In this document: piece after piece, positions 24,554 to 37,021 of the stretch | How positions within the stretch are numbered: position 1 is the stretch's first letter | How the letters are laid out: each line of letters opens with the position of its first letter | Source: Coriobacteriaceae bacterium | GTDB taxonomy: Bacteria > Actinomycetota > Coriobacteriia > Coriobacteriales > Coriobacteriaceae | Assembly (NCBI GenBank): GCA_025757745.1 | Contig: CP107217.1 | Coordinates: 62,001-126,000 of the forward strand | Length of the DNA: 64,000 nt | Reading direction: 5' to 3' | Notes under the pieces: generated by a model | The model's database searches: none | What the model saw: the letters and a program-made list of their open reading frames with translations, nothing else | What the model was told of the DNA's origin: nothing | Made by a program: the position numbers and the translations under genes

Positions 24554-26059
24554 ATGGCGAACAACCATATTGCGGGCGCTGCCGCCCGCACCGTCGCGCC
24601 CAGCGAGCTGTGCCAGCGTATGCTGGCTAAAACCAGCAAGGGCACCTGCGGTCCCTGCATCCTGTATCTTGAGGATGGGACCATTTTTTATGGCCGTGCA
24701 TGCGGTGCCGAGGGTACCGCAACCGGCGAGGTCTGCTTTAACACGTCGCTCGAGGGCTACTTTGAGGTCATGACCGACCCGAGCTATGCCGGCCAAATCG
24801 TAACCATGACCTATCCGCAGATCGGCAACTACGGCATTGACGAGACCGATGTCCAGTCGGCCTTCCCCGGCGATACCGCTCGCCCCGCGAGCGCTCCCGC
24901 CATGCGCGGCATGGTCGTCCACGACATGTGCGCCACGCCTTCTAACTGGCGCTCGACCGTCAGCGTGCCGGAGTACCTGCGTGCACACGGCATCGTCGCT
25001 ATCGAGGGCGTCGACACCCGCGCTCTCGTGCGCCACCTGCGCGACAACGGTTCCAAGATGGGCATAATCTCGACGGAGATCTTCGACGTCGACGAGCTTG
25101 CCGAGCGCCTGTCCGCCGCGCCTACGCTGGTCGGCGAGAACCTGGTCAAGACCGTGAGCTGCCCTGAGCCCCATGCCTTTGCTGCGAACGACCTGCCCAC
25201 TACGCATGACTTTGCGCTTGCCCCTGCCGCTCCTGCCCGCCACAAAGTGGTCGCCTACGACTGCGGTGTCAAGCGCGGCATCCTGGAGGGCCTGGTCCGT
25301 GCCGGCTGCGACCTCACCGTCGTGCCGTGGGATACGCCCGCCCAGCAGGTGCTCGACATGAATCCCGACGGCGTCTTTTTGTCCAACGGCCCCGGCGACC
25401 CCGATGCCGTGGTGGAGACCTACGAGCAGGTGCAGCAGCTGATCGGCAAGGTGCCGGTCTTTGGTATTTGCCTGGGTCACCAGATGATCAGCCTGGCCTG
25501 CGGCGCCCAAATGGAAAAGCTTAAATTCGGTCACCGTGGCGGTAACCAGCCGGTTATGAATCTGGTGAGCCGTCGCGTGGAGATCACCGCGCAAAACCAC
25601 GGCTTTGGCCTGCTGTTCCCCAGTCTGGGCAAACTGATTCCGGAGCTTTCCGGCGGCGAAACCGAGCATGCGGCCGATGGCGACCTGCGCGCCTGGGTGC
25701 GTCGCGGCATCGCGCCAGTCGTGATGAACGAGCGCTTTGGCCGCATTCGCCTGACACATGTGAACCTCAACGACGGCACCGCCGAGGGCATCCAGCTGCT
25801 CGACGCCCCGTGCTTCTCGGTCCAGTACCACCCCGAGGCTTCGCCTGGCCCTACCGATGCCCACTATCTCTTTACCGCCTTTACGCGACTCATGGACGGC
25901 GAGGAGAACTACCTGGACATCGACACCGCGAAGGACCGCCTCGCCGGCTGGAATTTCGCCGATAGTGGTTCCGCCGTTCTACCGAACGGCGGACCTGTCG
26001 ACGCTGCGGCTGCATCTGGCACATCATCTTGCCGTTCTGCTTCGGACGCGCGGGCATAA
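24554..26059 (+). CDS. carA: Carbamoyl-phosphate synthase small (glutaminase) subunit
   Basis: Hydrolyses glutamine and feeds ammonia to CarB. The start is ATG 24554 behind GGAAGGAGAACT. At 501 residues it is about 120 longer than E. coli CarA, in three places. There is an N-terminal arm of about 35 residues. There is an insertion of about 35 residues between ITAQNHGF and the RLTHVNLNDGT strand. A low-complexity tail of about 50 residues follows the end of the amidotransferase domain. The catalytic set is intact: Cys306 in GICLGHQ and HPEASPGP at the end of the domain. carB starts 98 bases downstream with its own AGGAGG site, so the pair is one operon. Confidence 0.96.
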   Translation: MANNHIAGAAARTVAPSELCQRMLAKTSKGTCGPCILYLEDGTIFYGRACGAEGTATGEVCFNTSLEGYFEVMTDPSYAGQIVTMTYPQIGNYGIDETDVQSAFPGDTARPASAPAMRGMVVHDMCATPSNWRSTVSVPEYLRAHGIVAIEGVDTRALVRHLRDNGSKMGIISTEIFDVDELAERLSAAPTLVGENLVKTVSCPEPHAFAANDLPTTHDFALAPAAPARHKVVAYDCGVKRGILEGLVRAGCDLTVVPWDTPAQQVLDMNPDGVFLSNGPGDPDAVVETYEQVQQLIGKVPVFGICLGHQMISLACGAQMEKLKFGHRGGNQPVMNLVSRRVEITAQNHGFGLLFPSLGKLIPELSGGETEHAADGDLRAWVRRGIAPVVMNERFGRIRLTHVNLNDGTAEGIQLLDAPCFSVQYHPEASPGPTDAHYLFTAFTRLMDGEENYLDIDTAKDRLAGWNFADSGSAVLPNGGPVDAAAASGTSSCRSASDARA

Positions 26060-26157
26060 GCCCAGCGCGCCCTCGCATCACGGCAACCTGATGCACCAGC
26101 TGCACCCTCGCTGACTTTTCCAAAACATTGAGTCAGCCTCTCTAGGAGGTTTTAAAC

Positions 26158-29472
<3,315 letters not shown>

Positions 29473-29484
29473 ATTGAGCTGGCC

Positions 29485-29573
29485 GGCCGGGGCGGAGGGG
29501 GCTGAGTTTCTCACTGAGCGACTCTGCTTGCAGCCGGAGCGAAGGGGGAAACTCAGTCCCCTCCGCCCCGGCC
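29485..29573. repeat. Long GC-rich inverted repeat behind carB
   Basis: Arms 29485-29510 and 29548-29573 pair over 26 positions with only one G-T and enclose 37 bases. The arm contains GGCCGGGGCG, shared with the repeat at 7196-7333. It begins 12 bases after the carB stop. Confidence 0.85.
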
Positions 29574-29646
29574 TACGGTGACTCGGTTGCACCGTGTGCT
29601 GCCGAAGGGGCTTTGCGCGATGACTAGGGCTGAATAAAAAGTGAGT

Positions 29647-29666
29647 GTGGGCAGAGCCCACGTTTT
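29647..29666 (+). terminator. Short hairpin with T run behind carB
   Basis: GTGGGC pairs with GCCCAC around AGA, followed by GTTTT. Confidence 0.6.
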
Positions 29667-29672
29667 GTATGG

Positions 29673-29710
29673 GGTCCTCCGGTGAATTGCATTCACCGGA
29701 GGACCTTTTT
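29673..29710 (+). terminator. Strong terminator behind carB
   Basis: GGTCCTCCGGTGAAT pairs perfectly with its complement (15 bp) around TGC, followed by five T. Confidence 0.92.
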
Positions 29711-29731
29711 GTGGCTGGCTGAGAGTGCCGC

Positions 29732-29934
29732 TGGACAGTTAGTTCAGATTTGTATTTTTGTGAGGGTGGAAAAGGCCGATTTGAGCTCAAATGAGTCGTT
29801 CTTGGCGGTCTGATGCGACAAGGATGCGCAGTCAGGAATGAGAAAAGGGCGTTATTGGGTCTAAAACGGCTTCAAAACGATACGTTTGCACGTAAGGACC
29901 CGGCCAAAAAATACAAATCTGAACTAACTGTCCA
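29732..29934. mobile_element. MITE-like 203-bp element with 28-bp perfect terminal inverted repeats
   Basis: The ends 29732-29759 and 29907-29934 are perfect reverse complements (outer end TGGACAGTTAGTTCAGATTT). The 147-base interior has lower GC and no convincing gene. No clear target-site duplication is seen, so mobility is inference. It lies in the gene-free stretch between carB and the GH31 gene. Confidence 0.6.
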
Positions 29935-30022
29935 CCATCCTCCGTCAACCTCTCATTCCAAACCAAATCAGCCAACGTACGTCATAGCAATCTCCGGTAG
30001 ATCGCAGGGCGGCGGTCGAGCT

Positions 30023-30064
30023 TTTCTCTCGGGAAACTTCGCGAAGCCCAGTTCCCGAGGGAAA
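30023..30064. repeat. Hairpin upstream of the GH31 surface gene
   Basis: TTTCTCTCGGGAA (30023-30035) pairs with TTCCCGAGGGAAA (30052-30064), 13 bp with one G-T. The loop holds a second palindrome, CTTCGCGAAG. Confidence 0.6.
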
Positions 30065-30390
30065 GGTATGGTCTGTGTAATACCAGATAAACAGTACATT
30101 TTTGCTAGATTGGTATTTGACTGAAGAACCAATTGGTATGGCTTATTAAGCCCACCTTGCCGCTGACGCTCATTTTACTGCCGCTGGTGGACTTCCGAAC
30201 TTGGTTGCGCAAGTGCTCCCATATATTGATATGACCTAGTAGGTGGCTATCTGGTTACTACCAGTTGGCCCCTTGGTAACGGGTGGCCCCATTGTGCGGA
30301 ATGTACCGAACATCCCCGTTTGATACGTTTTCCCATGCTGCCGGGGGGGGCGTCCTCGGCACCTCAGCATCTCGGAAGAAAGGAGACCAG
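30065..30390 (+). promoter_or_regulatory. AT-rich leader with repeated GGTAT motifs before the GH31 gene
   Basis: AATACCA (30079-30085) and TGGTATT (30111-30117) form an inverted pair. TTGGTAT recurs near 30133, and CTGGT-TACT-ACCAG (near 30253) is a small hairpin. The GC content is clearly lower than in the gene. This is the likely promoter and operator region for the surface glycosidase; no single promoter can be picked with confidence. Confidence 0.35.
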
Positions 30391-33300
30391 GTGCGCAGGA
30401 ATTCCATTTTTACGAAACGGTGGGTGAAGGGAAGCGCGGTCCTCGTTGCCACTGCAGCGACGCTCGTGTTTGCCAATCCCCAGCAGGCGATTGCCACGCC
30501 ACTCAAGGGCGTCGACTCGGCGACCGTGTCCCAGTCTGCCTCGAATGTCGTCGACATCGATTTCGCTGACGGCATCAAGGGCCGTATTACGTTCCTCGAG
30601 GACGGTATTTTCCGTTATAACGTCGACCCCAAGGGTGAGTTTTCCGAGTACGCCACGCCGCGCAGTAAGTCCCACACGGCTAAGATCCAGGCTCAGCCCG
30701 ATACCTCGGACACCTACAGCAAGCCGAGTGCGACGGTTGCCGACAAGGGCGACACTATCGAGATCACCGGCGGAAAGGCGACCGTGATCCTGGACAAGGC
30801 GACTGGCAAGATGAGTATCAAGTCAGGCGACCGTGTCGTGGTTTCCGAGTCCGCGTCCCTCGACCTTGATAAGAAGGGTACCGTCCAGACGCTCGCCAAG
30901 GAGAAGTCCGAGAACTTCTTTGGCGGCGGCACCCAGAACGGACGCTTCCTGCACACCAACCAGACCATCGCCATCTCCAACACGAACAACTGGACCGATG
31001 GCGGCGTTGCCTCGCCCAACCCGTTTTATTGGACGAGTGACGGCTACGGCGTACTCCGAAACACGTTTGCAGAGGGTTCCTACGACTTCGGTTCCACGGA
31101 CTCATCGACGGTCACGACTTTGCACAGCGAGAATGAGTTTGATGCCTACTACTTCGTGGCGACCAACGAGGGCGCTTCGAACGTGGCAACCGAGATGCTG
31201 CAGGACTACTACAAGGTGACCGGTAACCCGGTACTGCTGCCCGAGTACGGGTTCTACCTTGGTCATCTTAATGCCTATAACCGTGATGGCTGGTCAACGA
31301 CCTCGGGTCAAAAGAAGTGGGAGACCAAGGGCAGCAAGTCCTCGAGCGAGAAGGGCGACGTTAAGTACGAGTCTGGCATGTCGACGGGCTACAAGCTCGA
31401 CGGCATACTTGCGGCCGAGACGCTCAACGGTGAGGGCCCTACGGTTGATACCGAGAACATGAAAGCGACCGATTTCGACCGCCAGTTCTCTGCTCGTCAG
31501 GTTATCGATGACTACGAGGACAACGACATGCCGCTCGGCTGGTTCCTGCCGAACGACGGTTACGGCGCCGGCTATGGCCAGAACGGTTACTACAAGACCG
31601 GCGGCGTCAACTCCGACGGAGCGAGCTCGGCCGACCGTCTTAACGCTGTGCGTGCCAATGTCGACAACCTTAAGAAGTTCACCGAGTATGCCAACTCCAA
31701 GGGTGTGAGCACGGGCTTGTGGACCCAGTCCAACCTTGAGCCCGACAGCAACCCTGAGACCCCGTGGCATCTGCTTCGCGACTTCGACGCCGAGGTCAAG
31801 ACGGGAGGCATCACTACCCTTAAGACCGACGTTGCCTGGGTTGGATCTGGCTACTCCTTTGGTCTTAATGGCATCAAGACAGCTTATGACACGGTGACGA
31901 CCGGCGCTAACAAGCGCCCCAACATCATCACGCTCGATGGTTGGGCCGGCACGCAACGCTTTGGTGGCATTTGGACCGGCGACCAGTATGGCGGTAACTG
32001 GGAGTACATTCGCTTCCATATCCCCACGTATATCGGTCAGAGTCTTTCGGGCAACCCCAACATCGGCTCCGACATGGATGGCATCTTTGGCGGCGACCCC
32101 ATCATCTCTGCGCGTGACTACCAGTGGAAGACGTTCACGCCCTCTATGCTTGACATGGACGGTTGGGGCACCTACCGTAAATCGCCCATGACGCACGGCG
32201 ATCCCTACACAGGCATCTCGCGCTTCTACCTCAAGCTCAAGGCGCAGCTCATGCCCTATATCTACACGAGCGCGGCCTCGGCGGCCAACATCGACACGGG
32301 TAACGGCGATGCCGGCCTGCCCATGATCCGCGCCATGCTGCTTTCCGACAACTCCGAGTACGCCGCAAGCACTTCGACGCAGTACCAGTATATGTTCGGT
32401 GAGAACTTCCTAGTGGCACCGGTGTATCAGGATACCCAGGCAGACGAGAACGGCAACGACATTCGCAATGGGATTTACCTCCCCAACTACGGCACCGACG
32501 AGAATCCCACCATCTGGATCGATTACTTCTCGGGTAAGCAGTATCGCGGCGGCCAGGTTCTCAACAACTACGAGGCTCCGCTTTGGAAGCTGCCGCTGTT
32601 TGTGAAGGCCAACGCTATCGTGCCGATGTACGCCGAGAACAACAACCCCGAGGCCGTGAGCGACACCAACACCAAGGGTACCGACCGCAGCCAGCGTATC
32701 GTCGAGTTCTTCGCCACCGAGGGCGACGGCACCTTTACGCAGTACGAGGACGACGGCTCCTCCATCGAGAACAACACGACTGAGGACGATTCCTACGGCA
32801 CGATCGACAATATCTCCTACGGTGAGCATGTGAGCACCGTCTACAGCTCCAAGGCCGCAGGCGGCACCGCGACCTTTACCGCCGAGGCCTCGCAGGGCGG
32901 CTACAACGGCTACGACTCCAACCGCACCACGACCTTCGTGGCCAATGTGTCCGCCAAGCCCACGAGCGTTGTCGCCAAGAACGGCGGATCCGCACTCAAC
33001 GTGGTTGAGGTCGACTCGCAGGAGACCTTTGACGCCGCGACCCCCGAGGCCGGCCAGGCGGTCTACTTCTACAGCGAGACCCCCAACCTCAACCACTACG
33101 GCAGCGATGCGGACGGCACCGAGGCCGAGCAGGGCGAGAGCTTCAACAACACCAAGATCACCACGAACCCCAAGGTCTACGTCAAGTTCGCGAAGACCGA
33201 TGTTGCTGCAGCGGCGCAGACGCTTGAGCTGGGCGGTTTCGTGAACGCCGACGCCACGCTCACAGCCGATCGCCTCAACGAGAACCTCTCCGCACCCACG

Positions 33301-36300
33301 AACCTTGCTGCCCCCGAGGACGCCACGACCCCAACGAGCATCAAGCTCACCTGGGGAAAGGTCGATGGTGCTACCTCCTACGACCTTAAGGTCGACGGCA
33401 CTGTGTTTGCCGTGGGTGATGCGGCCGAGTTCACGCACACCGACCTCGCCTACAATAGCAAGCACACCTACCAGATTCGTTCGCGCAACGCCGAAGGTTA
33501 CTCCGCCTGGAGCGATGTGCTCGAGGCGAACTCCGCACTCGATCCGTGGCGGAACGTCCCCGACGCCGAGGAAATCACCTGGGAGGGCTCACTTTACGGC
33601 AGCCATAAGGCCGAGCGCGCCTTCGACCATGAGTTCCAGTCGGGCGACGGCGGTTTCCACTCCGGTGGCAACGATCTGGGCAAGGCGCTTACCGTTGACT
33701 ATGGACGCGCTTACAAGCTCGATAAGCTCGAGTACTATCCGCGCGATGACGCCGGCAACGGCACCGTGACCAAGATGCGTGTTGAGACGAGTCTCGATGG
33801 CGTCCACTGGACGAGCCAGGAGGTCGATTGGGCACGTTCCGCTGATTGTAAGACGGTAGCGTTTGACGGCACCGTGGCCGCCCGTTACGTGCGCATGACA
33901 CCGCTCGCCTCGGTCGGCAATTTCTTCTCCGCGTCCGAGATTGCCATCTACAAGACCGACGGCACGGATGGCTTCGCCGTGGGCTCCAACCTCAACAAGG
34001 CCACGATCTCCGACGGAGACTACTCCAACATGAAGAACTATCTGGGCCTCGAGAATCGCGAGCCCGATACCCCGACGTTCGGTTCGCAGATCCGCGACCA
34101 CTTCGCCGACCTCAACGATAACGGCGTTTACGACGTCTACGATTACTCGTTCACCATGGCGGGTCTTGACGGCGGCACTAAACAAAAGGGCAAGGTCGCA
34201 GGTTCGCTCGCGGTGATTCCGAGCAAGACCGAGGTCGAGGCCGGTGATGAGATCACCGTTGATGTCTATGCGGCCGACGCCAAGAACGTCAACGCCCTGG
34301 GCGCTCTCGTCAACTTCAAGAGCGACCAGTTCGAGTTTGTGTCCGAGAGCATCGCGCAGGACGGCTCGACTGCCGGCATGGAGAACCTGTCTCGCGAGAA
34401 GGTCCAGTTCGCGGACAGAACGCAGACTATCAATCTCGCCTTTGCCAACCGCGGCGATGGCAAGCTCTACAACGGTACCGGCGCGGTGGCGAGTTTCAAG
34501 CTCAAGGCCAAGACCGCCGGCAAGGTCGAACTGCCCTCGACATCTTGGCTCATCGGTCCGGCATGCGACGCGCTTGAGTTTGCGAGCGACGGCACGGTGA
34601 CGATGCCGGATGTTCCTCAGCCAACGGTCGCCGAGTACGGTCAGGATGCCTTCAACATCACGATGACCAACGATGAGCTCACGACCGACGACGGGACCAA
34701 CGTCGAGAAACTTATCCAGCAGAAGAGCTATAACGCGCTGTTCGATAATAACGAGGGCGACAACGGCTTTGAGTTCCTATGGGACTGGAGCGGCAACTGG
34801 GACAGCGAGGGTAAGCTTCCGAGTTACGTGAAGCTTCCCACCACGATGACATTCGCATTTAAGACGCCGTCGAAACTCGATAGTGTCGAGGTCGTTAACC
34901 GCAACGGTGGCAACGGAACCGTGCAGAAGATCAAGGCTGTCGTGACGTTCGAGGATGGCTCGACCCAAGAGTTCGCGGGCGGGGAGTACGATTCCTTCCG
35001 GGCTCGCTACGCCTTTGGCCTCTCTGCCGAGAACAAGGGCAAGAAGGCGACCAAGGTCGAGGTCACGCCGCTTGAGGCATCGGGTGACCAGATGCTCACA
35101 CTGCGTGAGGTCAACTTCAACTACACGCAGGGTGTCGAGGCCATCGAGGGTGTCGAGCTAGGCAAGAACCAGACCGAGTTCTTTGAAGGCGACGTTACGC
35201 TCGTCGACGCCAAGGCCACGCCTGAGAGCGCCGGCTACCCCTATGTGACGGTCGAGAGCTCCGACCCCTCCGTGGTAAGCGTCTCCGCTGTTCAGGCTGG
35301 CGATAGCGTGAGCTACTACCTGCGTGCCAACAAGGCCGGCAAGGCAAAGATCACGGTGGCGTCGGTACTCGACCCCTCCAAGACCGCATCCTATGAGGTC
35401 GAGGTCAAGGCTGGTGTCGATACCTCTGCGCTCGTGGCAGCGCTTTCCAAGGCCATGGGCTACAGCGAGTCCGTCTACACTAAGGATTCCTATGCAGCTC
35501 TCACCACTGCGGTCGAGGCGGCTCGGAAGCTCCTCGACGGCGGCCAAGGCAGCTATAGCAAGAAGGATGTCGCAGACGCCACAGCCAAGATCGAGAAGGC
35601 AATCGACGGCCTCAAGATGCGCCCTGTCGATGAGAAGATTCTCATCAACACGCCCGAGAACCGCAAGAACGTCAAGGTGGCCGGCTTCTCGAGTGAGGCC
35701 GACTACGAGGGCAGCAACGCCGTCAACGCTCTCGACGGCGACGAGCGGACGCTTTGGCACAGCGACTGGGCCCATGGGACCGGTATGCCCCAGTATCTGA
35801 GTGTCGACCTGGGCCGCGACTACGATCTCACCGACGTTACATTCCTGCCGCGCCAGGACGGCGGCACTAACGGCGATATCTTCGAGGCCGAGATACTGGT
35901 CTCCGACACTGCCGACGGTTATGAGATGGGCACCGCCGCGTCGATGGGTACGTTCGCCTTCGACAACGACGGCCGCGTGCTCACCGACCGTGGCGACTGG
36001 AAGCAGATGAGCTTTGGCGCCGCGCGCGGTCGCTACGTGACCGTCAAGGTGATTCACGCCGGCGGTGGCGACGTTGATGCCTACTGCAGCATGGCGGAGC
36101 TCAAGTTCTACGGTACGGCCGTCCCCGATCCGGTGGCGAAGGATGATCTCGCTACCGCGATCGAAAAGGTTGATGCCGAGGTTGCTGCCGGCGACCTCAA
36201 GGCCGGTGACTACACCGAGGCCTCCTGGACGGCGCTCGAGAACGCCCTGGCGAGCGCCCGCGCCATCTTGAGCGATGAGGACGCCACGCAGGACGAGGTC

Positions 36301-36804
36301 GACCAGGCGCTCAGGGCGCTCGAGAGCGCCCGCGGCGCGCTCGAGAAGACCCCGGTGGTCCCGGTCGAGAATCCGACTAAGAAGCAGCTCAAGGCCCTGG
36401 TCAAGCAGGCGAAGGAGACTGACACCAGGGGCAAGACGGACGAGTCTGTCAAGGCCCTGACGGATGCCATTACCTACGCCGAGGACGTCTTGGGTGATGA
36501 GAATGCTTCCGACACCCAGCTCCAGGCGGCCTATGACCAGCTCAAGCTGGCCATTGAGAGCCTCAGGGATGCCGACTCCGGCAACCAGGGCGGCTCGGGC
36601 AACCAGGGTTCCGGCAATGGCTCGAACGGCGGCAACCAGGCGGGCAAGCCCGCAGGCGACAAGGCCCAGGGCAGCAAGAAGAACGGTTCGGCGATCCCCA
36701 ATACCGGCGACCAGACGGCGGCGACCGTCGTGACCGTCGGTGGTCTTGGCGCCATCATCGCCGCGATCGGCGCTTTCTTCCATCGTCGCAGCAAGGCCAA
36801 GTAG
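30391..36804 (+). CDS. Sortase-anchored GH31 glycosidase with CBM32, dockerin-like, cohesin-like and FIVAR modules
   Basis: 2137 residues from GTG 30391 behind AAAGGAGACCAG, with a signal peptide at about 1-34. The GH31 catalytic part (about 60-770) has Asp480 in LKTDVAW as probable nucleophile and Asp531 in QRFGGIWTGDQYGG as probable acid/base. Downstream modules, by pattern: FN3 (about 968-1050), CBM32-like (1053-1190), an EF-hand/dockerin-like stretch with DLNDNGVYDVYDYS (1227-1262), cohesin-like (1269-1410), a discoidin-like part (1417-1580), Ig-like (1584-1674), FIVAR (1677-1745), a second CBM32 (1749-1910), and two more FIVAR (1914-2062). A Gly/Asn/Ser linker, the sorting motif IPNTG (2102-2106), a membrane helix and RRSKAK end the chain. 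It is probably a host-glycan (mucin-type) alpha-glycosidase; the exact sugar is not decided by sequence alone. Confidence 0.85.
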   Translation: MRRNSIFTKRWVKGSAVLVATAATLVFANPQQAIATPLKGVDSATVSQSASNVVDIDFADGIKGRITFLEDGIFRYNVDPKGEFSEYATPRSKSHTAKIQAQPDTSDTYSKPSATVADKGDTIEITGGKATVILDKATGKMSIKSGDRVVVSESASLDLDKKGTVQTLAKEKSENFFGGGTQNGRFLHTNQTIAISNTNNWTDGGVASPNPFYWTSDGYGVLRNTFAEGSYDFGSTDSSTVTTLHSENEFDAYYFVATNEGASNVATEMLQDYYKVTGNPVLLPEYGFYLGHLNAYNRDGWSTTSGQKKWETKGSKSSSEKGDVKYESGMSTGYKLDGILAAETLNGEGPTVDTENMKATDFDRQFSARQVIDDYEDNDMPLGWFLPNDGYGAGYGQNGYYKTGGVNSDGASSADRLNAVRANVDNLKKFTEYANSKGVSTGLWTQSNLEPDSNPETPWHLLRDFDAEVKTGGITTLKTDVAWVGSGYSFGLNGIKTAYDTVTTGANKRPNIITLDGWAGTQRFGGIWTGDQYGGNWEYIRFHIPTYIGQSLSGNPNIGSDMDGIFGGDPIISARDYQWKTFTPSMLDMDGWGTYRKSPMTHGDPYTGISRFYLKLKAQLMPYIYTSAASAANIDTGNGDAGLPMIRAMLLSDNSEYAASTSTQYQYMFGENFLVAPVYQDTQADENGNDIRNGIYLPNYGTDENPTIWIDYFSGKQYRGGQVLNNYEAPLWKLPLFVKANAIVPMYAENNNPEAVSDTNTKGTDRSQRIVEFFATEGDGTFTQYEDDGSSIENNTTEDDSYGTIDNISYGEHVSTVYSSKAAGGTATFTAEASQGGYNGYDSNRTTTFVANVSAKPTSVVAKNGGSALNVVEVDSQETFDAATPEAGQAVYFYSETPNLNHYGSDADGTEAEQGESFNNTKITTNPKVYVKFAKTDVAAAAQTLELGGFVNADATLTADRLNENLSAPTNLAAPEDATTPTSIKLTWGKVDGATSYDLKVDGTVFAVGDAAEFTHTDLAYNSKHTYQIRSRNAEGYSAWSDVLEANSALDPWRNVPDAEEITWEGSLYGSHKAERAFDHEFQSGDGGFHSGGNDLGKALTVDYGRAYKLDKLEYYPRDDAGNGTVTKMRVETSLDGVHWTSQEVDWARSADCKTVAFDGTVAARYVRMTPLASVGNFFSASEIAIYKTDGTDGFAVGSNLNKATISDGDYSNMKNYLGLENREPDTPTFGSQIRDHFADLNDNGVYDVYDYSFTMAGLDGGTKQKGKVAGSLAVIPSKTEVEAGDEITVDVYAADAKNVNALGALVNFKSDQFEFVSESIAQDGSTAGMENLSREKVQFADRTQTINLAFANRGDGKLYNGTGAVASFKLKAKTAGKVELPSTSWLIGPACDALEFASDGTVTMPDVPQPTVAEYGQDAFNITMTNDELTTDDGTNVEKLIQQKSYNALFDNNEGDNGFEFLWDWSGNWDSEGKLPSYVKLPTTMTFAFKTPSKLDSVEVVNRNGGNGTVQKIKAVVTFEDGSTQEFAGGEYDSFRARYAFGLSAENKGKKATKVEVTPLEASGDQMLTLREVNFNYTQGVEAIEGVELGKNQTEFFEGDVTLVDAKATPESAGYPYVTVESSDPSVVSVSAVQAGDSVSYYLRANKAGKAKITVASVLDPSKTASYEVEVKAGVDTSALVAALSKAMGYSESVYTKDSYAALTTAVEAARKLLDGGQGSYSKKDVADATAKIEKAIDGLKMRPVDEKILINTPENRKNVKVAGFSSEADYEGSNAVNALDGDERTLWHSDWAHGTGMPQYLSVDLGRDYDLTDVTFLPRQDGGTNGDIFEAEILVSDTADGYEMGTAASMGTFAFDNDGRVLTDRGDWKQMSFGAARGRYVTVKVIHAGGGDVDAYCSMAELKFYGTAVPDPVAKDDLATAIEKVDAEVAAGDLKAGDYTEASWTALENALASARAILSDEDATQDEVDQALRALESARGALEKTPVVPVENPTKKQLKALVKQAKETDTRGKTDESVKALTDAITYAEDVLGDENASDTQLQAAYDQLKLAIESLRDADSGNQGGSGNQGSGNGSNGGNQAGKPAGDKAQGSKKNGSAIPNTGDQTAATVVTVGGLGAIIAAIGAFFHRRSKAK

Positions 36805-36822
36805 CCCCAGCAACAGCTAAGC

Positions 36823-36866
36823 AAGCGTGCCCGCCGTCCCACCCAAGGACGGTGGGCATGCTTTTT
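36823..36866 (+). terminator. Terminator after the GH31 gene
   Basis: GCGTGCCCGCCGTCC pairs with GGACGGTGGGCATGC (15 bp, G-T allowed) around a 7-base loop, followed by five T. Confidence 0.9.
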
Positions 36867-37021
36867 GAATGTAGGCGGAAAGCTCCGACCCTTCGGCCTT
36901 AATCTCGCAAAGCATTCCGTCTCTCACCGAACACATCGGCATCGGTGGCTATACTTGAATTATTTGCAGTTAAGGGTCGCGGATTCGCTGCGTCACCGCT
37001 CTCAACAGGAGGTCTATGTTT

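Noticed and set aside
25905..26059. Frameshift at the 3' end of carA
   Set aside because: The amidotransferase domain is complete before the tail, and the alternative frames show no recognisable CarA sequence; the tail looks like a low-complexity extension.
30283..30390. Longer N-terminus of the GH31 protein from ATG 30283
   Set aside because: GTG 30391 has a strong AAAGGAG site and opens a clean signal peptide; the upstream part has neither.
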